This document shows, piece after piece, positions 13,939 through 18,224 of a DNA stretch of 18,224 nucleotides; positions within the stretch are counted from its first letter, which is position 1, and the number at the start of each line of letters is the position of its first letter. Location: positions 1 to 18,224 of the forward strand of contig JAUWNF010000012.1 of the NCBI GenBank assembly GCA_030612785.1, in the 5' to 3' direction. The notes beneath the pieces are model-generated. The model saw only the letters and a program-made list of their open reading frames with translations. It searched no databases and was not told the DNA's origin. Position numbers and translations under genes: made by a program. This DNA is from Phycisphaerales bacterium. GTDB lineage: Bacteria; Planctomycetota; Phycisphaerae; UBA1845.

Positions 13939-16011
13939 CTACCCGCGGGTGGTGGGTGGATCGGCTATTGCTTGGGGCTGAGGGGTGTCCTGCGAACTGT
14001 CGGGGACTTCTGTGCGGACGGGTAGGACAATGGTGAAGCACGTGCCCTTGCCGACTTCACTCTCGACTTCCGTGCGGCCGCCGTGGTCCTGAACGATGCG
14101 GCAGGCGACGGCCAGACCCAGACCGGTGCCTTTGCCGGGGTCCTTGGTGGTGAAGAACGGATCGAAGATCGCTTCGCGGATGTCCTGCGGAATGCCACAG
14201 CCCGTGTCGGCGATGCGCACGAACACCTGCTTGCCGTCCTCGTGCCCGGTCTCAATGGTGAGATCGCCGCGTTCGCTCATGGCGTGGACGGCGTTGAGGA
14301 TGATGTTCATGAACACCTGCTGCATCTGCGACTTGTCCATGACCGTCACGGGCATGTCGGGTTCGAACTCGCGCGTGACGTTGATGTCGTGGAAGAGGGC
14401 CTGTTTCTCGAGCAGCGCCAGCGTGCTGGAAACGACCTCATTGATGTCCCCCAAGTCCATCTGCGCCTGACGTTCGCGGGAGAACTCCAGCAACTCGGTG
14501 ACGATCTTGCGGCAGCGGATGGCCTGGCGAACGATCTCTTCCAGGTCCTCGCGCTGGGGGCTGTCCGGCGGAAGCTCTTCGAGTGCCAACGAAGCGAAGG
14601 TGAGAATACCGCCCAGGGGGTTGTTGATCTCGTGGGCCACGCCGGCGGCAAGCTGACCAACGGAGGCCAGACGCTGCTGGCGCGCCACCTGCGTCTGGAT
14701 CTTGACAAGCTGTTGGGTCCGTTGCTCCACCTTCTGTTCGAGGGTCTTGGCCCATTGCTCGAGTTGGCTCTTCATCTCACTGATGCGATCGAGCATGTCG
14801 TTGAACGAACTGGATAACAGACCGAACTCGCTCTTACCGGTGATGTGCACGCGCTGGCTCAGGTCGCCCCCCGCGATGTTCTGCGAAACGGAGACCATTT
14901 CCTCCAGCGGGCGCACCATACTGCGGGTCAGGAAGTAGGTGACCACCACAATCAGCAGGAAGCAGAACAGGGCGATGGCCGCAAAGCTCAGCGTGACTTG
15001 GTCGCGAACCGCGGTATAAGGCTTTTCCAGGACCCCCACACCAAGCATGCCGATCCGTTCGCCGGCCAGATTGGTTATGGGTTCGTAGGCGGTGATGTAC
15101 CAATCGCTGGCGCCGAACGTGCGACCGATCCAGTGCTTTTCGCCTCGGACGATCACGACGTCGTAGACTTCCGCCGGAGCGCATGTGCCGACGGCACGCA
15201 TGCCGGCTGCGGTAGTCATGTTCGTGGTGATGCGCACGTCGTCCTGGAAAATCGTCGCGACGCCGGGGTCCCGTCCCTGAGTCTCCAAGCCGCCGGAGAG
15301 CGTGTCGCTGATTTTTTCGACGATCCGGTGGCGCCCGGGCGCGTCCAGATTGGTGCTGGGGTCGTTCAGGAGTTGCCCCGCGTAAACCACTGCGATGATC
15401 CGACCGCTCTCGTCGGTTGCCGGGGCTGCTGCCAGCAGCGCCATGCCGGCATCCAGGGTCTCGGGATCGCTCGGCTGGGCCTCGGAGGGACGATCGAGCC
15501 TGATGGCGGCCCGCTCCGCCAAGGCGGGATTCTCGGCACGGAGGACCTCGAGAGGGATGATCTCGGTGGCGGCCGCCGACTTCCCGTGCAAGGCTTGATC
15601 TATCGGAGCAAGTTCCGCGACCACGTCGTCGGTCGTACGCGGACCGGAGGTTCGGACAATCACCTTACCGGTGGAATCCGTGACCGAGAGGAAATCCAGA
15701 CCGTGTTCCTGCCGGATGCCGGTCAGGTACGTAGCGGCGGTCGCGGGCTGGTTCGCCGCGAGAGCGGCTTGCAATTGACCGCTCGAAGCCAACAGCTCGA
15801 CGCTCTGACGCAGTTCCTGCAGACGGTGGGCGTAAATGCTGCGCGCCGCTGACCGCCCGTATTCCATCTGCTGGCGCGCCTGCCGCAACAGCGCCTTGCC
15901 GGTAACGTGTATTCCGATCGCCGAGGTGGCCAGCCCGCCGATGATCAGGATCAGCGAGTAACTCACCATGATCCGGAATTTCAGCGAGTGTGTCCAACGC
16001 GGGGTTTCCAT
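13939..16011 (-). CDS. Sensor histidine kinase, periplasmic Cache domain and HAMP
   Basis: A 690-residue kinase with TM1 at about 13-35, a periplasmic region at about 36-340, TM2 at 341-362, HAMP at about 362-415, a coiled coil ([20 protein letters not shown]) and a catalytic core. The periplasmic part has [15 protein letters not shown], then [13 protein letters not shown] and [12 protein letters not shown], the pattern of Cache_3-Cache_2 fusion domains, which commonly bind small metabolites. Its ligand cannot be told. HisKA has [13 protein letters not shown] (His460). The ATPase part has [45 protein letters not shown], all intact. This HExNNPL kinase type differs from the HQLxSPL type of the other two. 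It is the third gene of the minus-strand signalling operon, 47 bases after the extended frame of the interrupted hybrid, and converges on hypB. Confidence 0.93.
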   Translation of the reverse strand: METPRWTHSLKFRIMVSYSLILIIGGLATSAIGIHVTGKALLRQARQQMEYGRSAARSIYAHRLQELRQSVELLASSGQLQAALAANQPATAATYLTGIRQEHGLDFLSVTDSTGKVIVRTSGPRTTDDVVAELAPIDQALHGKSAAATEIIPLEVLRAENPALAERAAIRLDRPSEAQPSDPETLDAGMALLAAAPATDESGRIIAVVYAGQLLNDPSTNLDAPGRHRIVEKISDTLSGGLETQGRDPGVATIFQDDVRITTNMTTAAGMRAVGTCAPAEVYDVVIVRGEKHWIGRTFGASDWYITAYEPITNLAGERIGMLGVGVLEKPYTAVRDQVTLSFAAIALFCFLLIVVVTYFLTRSMVRPLEEMVSVSQNIAGGDLSQRVHITGKSEFGLLSSSFNDMLDRISEMKSQLEQWAKTLEQKVEQRTQQLVKIQTQVARQQRLASVGQLAAGVAHEINNPLGGILTFASLALEELPPDSPQREDLEEIVRQAIRCRKIVTELLEFSRERQAQMDLGDINEVVSSTLALLEKQALFHDINVTREFEPDMPVTVMDKSQMQQVFMNIILNAVHAMSERGDLTIETGHEDGKQVFVRIADTGCGIPQDIREAIFDPFFTTKDPGKGTGLGLAVACRIVQDHGGRTEVESEVGKGTCFTIVLPVRTEVPDSSQDTPQPQAIADPPTTRG

Positions 16012-16058
16012 CTCTTACTCTTAGCTATCAGCTTTTTGTGTGTTTTGCCGTCGAGCGG

Positions 16059-16214
16059 TTAGTCGGCTGGGGCGCGGGGTAGGACGACCTTGAAAGTTGA
16101 GCCTTCGCCCAGGCGGCTGTCCAGGATGATCCGCCCTCCCAACTCCTCGGCGATCTTCTTGCAGATCGCCAACCCCATCCCCGTACCACTCTTGTCGGCG
16201 GCGCCCTCGGCGGT
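16059..16214 (-). pseudogene. In-frame C-terminal remainder of interrupted hybrid kinase
   Basis: Directly after the TGA at 16215-16217 the same frame continues with TAEGAADKSGTGMGLAICKK, then IAEELGGRIILDSRLGEGST and FKVVLPRAPAD, ending at TAA (16059-16061). This is the missing G2 box and last strands of a HATPase domain. No frameshift is needed; only the single TGA separates it from the upstream part. I see no start codon with a ribosome-binding site suited to a separate product. It represents a nonsense mutation, a sequence error or readthrough. Confidence 0.8.
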
Positions 16215-17174
16215 TCACCGATAGAACTCCTCGAAAACGTGTTCCTGGTTCTCCGGGGCGATGCCCACGCCGGTGTCGATGACCGAGAGGCTGACGGTGG
16301 CCTGATCCGCCTCGGCCGTAATCCGGACCTGGCCTTCAGGGCGGTTGTACTTGACGGCGTTGACCACCAGGTTCGACAACAGCATGCACAACGCCGTAGC
16401 ATCGCCGGTGACCGCCAGCAACTCGGGGGCCAGTTCGTTGTGCAGAGTCACTTGCCGGTCACGAGCGGCGGTCGCACAGTTCTCCAAAACCTCCACCGCC
16501 AAGTCCTGCCAGAGCACGGGTTTCCGCTCGGTGGCCAGTTGCCCCCCCTCCACCTTGGAGACGGTCAGCCAGTCGCCGATGATCTCCAACATGGTGGCGG
16601 TCTTCTTACTGGAGCGTTCGATCCACTGGCGATACTTATCGGGAATGGCTTCACCGGACTGGTAAAGCAACACTTCGAGGTATTGCTGGACCGCTCCCAG
16701 TGGGGACTGCAACTGGTGCGATACGAAGGTGATGAACTTGCGCGCCTGCGCTTCTTTCTCCACGCGCAGCCGCTTGGCTTCCATCGCCAGCCGATGACGC
16801 TCCATCCCCCGGGCGATGATGACCCGCAACTCCTCCGCGGTGAAGGGCTTGGGAATGAAGTCATAGGCCCCGGCCTTCATGGCCTCCACCGCCGTGCTGA
16901 CGGTGGCAAAGCCGGTGATCACGATGGCCACGATGTCCGGGCTGATCTGCTTGACCCGCTCGATGACCTCCAGTCCGCCCATACCGGGCATCTTGAGGTC
17001 CACGACCAGCAGACCGGCCCCCACTTCCTCGATACGCTTGAGCCCCGACGGACCGTCGGCGTAGGTTTCCACCTGGTAACCGGTGCGGCGCAGGGCGGCT
17101 TGGCAGGCGCGGCGCATCGTTTCATCATCATCGATAACGATGATCGGACCATCATCGGCTGGTGAGGCACTCAC
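16215..17174 (-). CDS. Receiver-histidine kinase hybrid, ended early by TGA
   Basis: A soluble hybrid with an N-terminal receiver and a kinase core, 319 residues to the TGA. The receiver (about 10-125) has IDDDE, acceptor Asp59 (VVDLKMPG), Thr87 (VITGFA) and Lys109 (IPKPF). A helical linker leads to the HisKA box FITFVSHQLQSPLGAV (His153), then LLSNLVVNAVKY (N box) and VIDTGVGIAPE (G1). The frame stops right after the F box VFEEFYR, so the product lacks the G2 glycine loop needed for ATP binding. The next 51 codons in the same frame supply exactly that part (see 16059-16214). With them the protein would have 371 coded residues, a normal size. Start is GTG 17174 with GGAG about ten bases upstream. 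The HQLxSPL box resembles that of the embedded membrane kinase. Confidence 0.88.
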   Translation of the reverse strand: MSASPADDGPIIVIDDDETMRRACQAALRRTGYQVETYADGPSGLKRIEEVGAGLLVVDLKMPGMGGLEVIERVKQISPDIVAIVITGFATVSTAVEAMKAGAYDFIPKPFTAEELRVIIARGMERHRLAMEAKRLRVEKEAQARKFITFVSHQLQSPLGAVQQYLEVLLYQSGEAIPDKYRQWIERSSKKTATMLEIIGDWLTVSKVEGGQLATERKPVLWQDLAVEVLENCATAARDRQVTLHNELAPELLAVTGDATALCMLLSNLVVNAVKYNRPEGQVRITAEADQATVSLSVIDTGVGIAPENQEHVFEEFYR

Positions 17175-17221
17175 GGTTTGTGGCTCCGCTGATGATCGCT
17201 CGCGGATGAATCACGACAGGA

Positions 17222-17623
17222 TCAGTTGCCCAGCATCCGCCGCACACAGGCCAGAAACTTCGGAATGTCCAGCGGCTTGGTGAAATACGCATCCGGTGTA
17301 ACCATGCTCAGCTCGCCGGCCATCGGAAACAGGCTGGCGGGGTCTTGCTTCACCGAAGAGACCATCACGATGGGAATCTCGTCCAGGTCCTCGTACTCGT
17401 CGCGGAACTTCAGGGCCTGAACCACCGTATACCCCTCCACCGGGCTTTCCATCATGATGTCCAAGACGATCAGGTTCGGCGTGTGTTGCCGGGCGGCGTC
17501 CAGCCCCGCGTTCCCCGAGGGCGCTTCCAAAACCTCGTATCCCTCGCCTTCCAGCAGTGCCCGGGTCGAGGCCCGGTAATCCGCGTCGTCGTCGATGATT
17601 AGGATTTTCGCTGTAGCCGACAT
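17222..17623 (-). CDS. Single-domain response regulator, first gene of minus operon
   Basis: A 133-residue receiver without output domain. It begins MSATAKILIIDDDADYR (acidic pocket 11-13), with acceptor Asp55 (VLDIMM), Ser-Ser in VMVSSVKQ and Lys in FTKPLD. The loop after the acceptor is MESPVEGYTV, matching MLSSPSEGFHV of the regulator at 6176-6583, and it has a long acidic segment (RDEYEDLDE) before the fourth strand. I chose ATG 17623, with GGAGG about eight bases upstream; the longer open frame from 17701 extends upstream of the promoter at 17655-17683 and is unlikely. The hybrid kinase starts 47 bases downstream. Like its counterpart it presumably works in a phosphorelay or by binding a partner. 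Confidence 0.92.
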   Translation of the reverse strand: MSATAKILIIDDDADYRASTRALLEGEGYEVLEAPSGNAGLDAARQHTPNLIVLDIMMESPVEGYTVVQALKFRDEYEDLDEIPIVMVSSVKQDPASLFPMAGELSMVTPDAYFTKPLDIPKFLACVRRMLGN

Positions 17624-17654
17624 AGGCCTCGCCTCCGTGTAACGGCACAGACGC

Positions 17655-17683
17655 ACATTAGCCGTCCGTCGAACGGGCGTCAA
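17655..17683 (-). promoter_or_regulatory. Sigma70-type promoter of the signalling operon
   Basis: On the minus strand TTGACG (17678-17683) is followed by a 17-base spacer and TAATGT (17655-17660). The -35 box matches the consensus at five of six positions; the -10 keeps the key T-A-x-x-x-T. Transcription would start near 17648, leaving about 25 bases before the ATG at 17623, which supports the shorter start of that regulator. This implies the minus operon is transcribed independently of the hydrogenase train. Confidence 0.55.
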
Positions 17684-17885
17684 GCTCAGCGCTTCAGCCA
17701 AAGCCCTGAAAGGGACACATCAGCCCCACAAAAACCGCGCATCCGGCGCACGGTTGTGCCATCCCGGCCCCATCAGCTATATCGCCGAGCCTAGTTCTTG
17801 TCGCTGTAAGTCAAATCAGATAACCTCGTTTAGCGTCACGTTGTCTTAGGGTGCGGGGCGAACTCAATATTGAGGTCAGTGTAGC

Positions 17886-18224
17886 GCCGTGGAAGCGATC
17901 AAGATGGGCGCCTATGACTACCTGACCAAGCCGATCAGCGATGATGAGATCCGACTGACCATCAACCTGGCGCTCAAGCCAGAGGATCGCCAATTCATGC
18001 GGTTACTGAGCTGCTGCGTCCGCCCGCCCACGCGGCAGGACATCGAAGAGGTCTTCCTGCACCCGCTCACGACTCAAAGTCCCACCGATGTAGCGTCACC
18101 CCTTGTGGGTGACGACGAGTCACCCCTTGTGGGCGGCGTGTCCGCGTTCCTCGTCCCCCCCCAGGGGTGTCGGGTCCGTGGGGCCCGCCCCGCCGGGCCA
18201 TTATTTATTCGGCCGCAGCCCTAG
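17886..18224 (+). pseudogene. Fragment of a response-regulator receiver domain
   Basis: The first 32 codons read [20 protein letters not shown] and then [12 protein letters not shown], the alpha4-beta5-alpha5 end of an NtrC-like receiver with its conserved Lys (LTKP). The acidic pocket and acceptor Asp are absent: the frame hits TGA at 17871-17873 and the upstream bases do not encode the missing half. Homology ends near 17981. The open frame then runs through the dispersed repeat to a TAG at the window edge, and that part looks non-genic. It is not a copy of the receiver at 16215-17174, whose matching segment reads AVEAMKAGAYDFIPKPF. Probably a dead fragment left by a rearrangement. Confidence 0.7.
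18088..18133. repeat. Second copy of the palindromic repeat, tandem
   Basis: Bases 18088-18115 match 398-425 exactly over 28 bases and contain the same CGTCACCC-CTTGT-GGGTGACG hairpin. A second partial unit, GTCACCCCTTGTGGG (18119-18133), follows in direct orientation. A degenerate relative sharing TAGCGTCAC may lie at 17831-17853. The repeat thus lies on both sides of the hydrogenase and signalling genes. Confidence 0.7.

Noticed and set aside
14083..14817. Plus-strand frames opposite the Cache kinase and the hybrid kinase (also 14845-15852 and 16239-17165)
   Set aside because: The minus-strand proteins have complete kinase and receiver motifs; the antisense translations resemble no protein and are rich in Arg, Gly and His as expected of shadows.
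16215..16217. TGA in the hybrid kinase as selenocysteine or as a reassigned codon
   Set aside because: The position after FEEFYR is not a catalytic cysteine site, I saw no adjacent selenocysteine-type hairpin by eye, and TGA is a functional stop in several genes of the window.

Overview
The window is GC-rich bacterial DNA dominated by one self-contained cluster for a cytoplasmic, NAD(P)-linked [NiFe] hydrogenase of group 3b (the sulfhydrogenase type). It is most likely from an uncultivated anaerobic or facultative bacterium. The dispersed CCCCTTGTGGG hairpin repeats and the secreted OB-fold-like protein at the left edge remind me of planctomycete genomes, but that is a low-confidence impression with no marker gene behind it. 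Translation is standard: TGA is the normal stop of several overlapping genes, and GTG and TTG starts are common.

Layout. Positions 1-270 (minus) hold the 5' end of a secreted OB-fold-like protein with its own sigma70-type promoter. Positions 271-574 hold that promoter and a palindromic repeat. Positions 575-1102 (plus) encode a 175-residue protein I do not recognise. From 1311 to 13871 a dense plus-strand gene train runs hypF-hypC-hypD-hypE, then a single-domain response regulator and a membrane histidine kinase, then hydB-hydG-hydD-hydA (beta, gamma, delta/small, alpha/large), an endopeptidase, hypA and hypB. Almost all joints are overlaps or gaps of a few bases; the exceptions are 72 bases before the regulator, 82 bases before hydA (with a GC-rich palindrome) and 77 bases before the endopeptidase start chosen here. 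Converging on this train, a minus-strand signalling operon runs from a good sigma70-like promoter (17655-17683) through a second single-domain response regulator, a receiver-kinase hybrid interrupted by an in-frame TGA, and a Cache-HAMP sensor kinase ending at 13939. The right edge carries a broken receiver-domain fragment and further copies of the repeat.

How it works together. HypF and HypE make the cyanide ligands, HypC and HypD assemble the Fe(CN)2CO unit, HypA and HypB deliver nickel, and the endopeptidase trims the seven-residue tail of HydA. The mature HydBGDA enzyme would exchange electrons between H2 and NAD(P)H in the cytoplasm. The unusual part is the signalling load. Two response regulators, two intact sensor kinases and one interrupted receiver-kinase surround or sit inside the operon, and none has a recognisable DNA-binding or other output domain. 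The embedded membrane kinase carries a TGG-x-x-SP motif in its membrane region resembling the quinone-binding loop of RegB/PrrB redox kinases, and its gene overlaps hydB. Together these suggest a multi-input phosphorelay dedicated to the hydrogenase, probably reading redox state and a periplasmic ligand. That role is inferred from sequence and position only.
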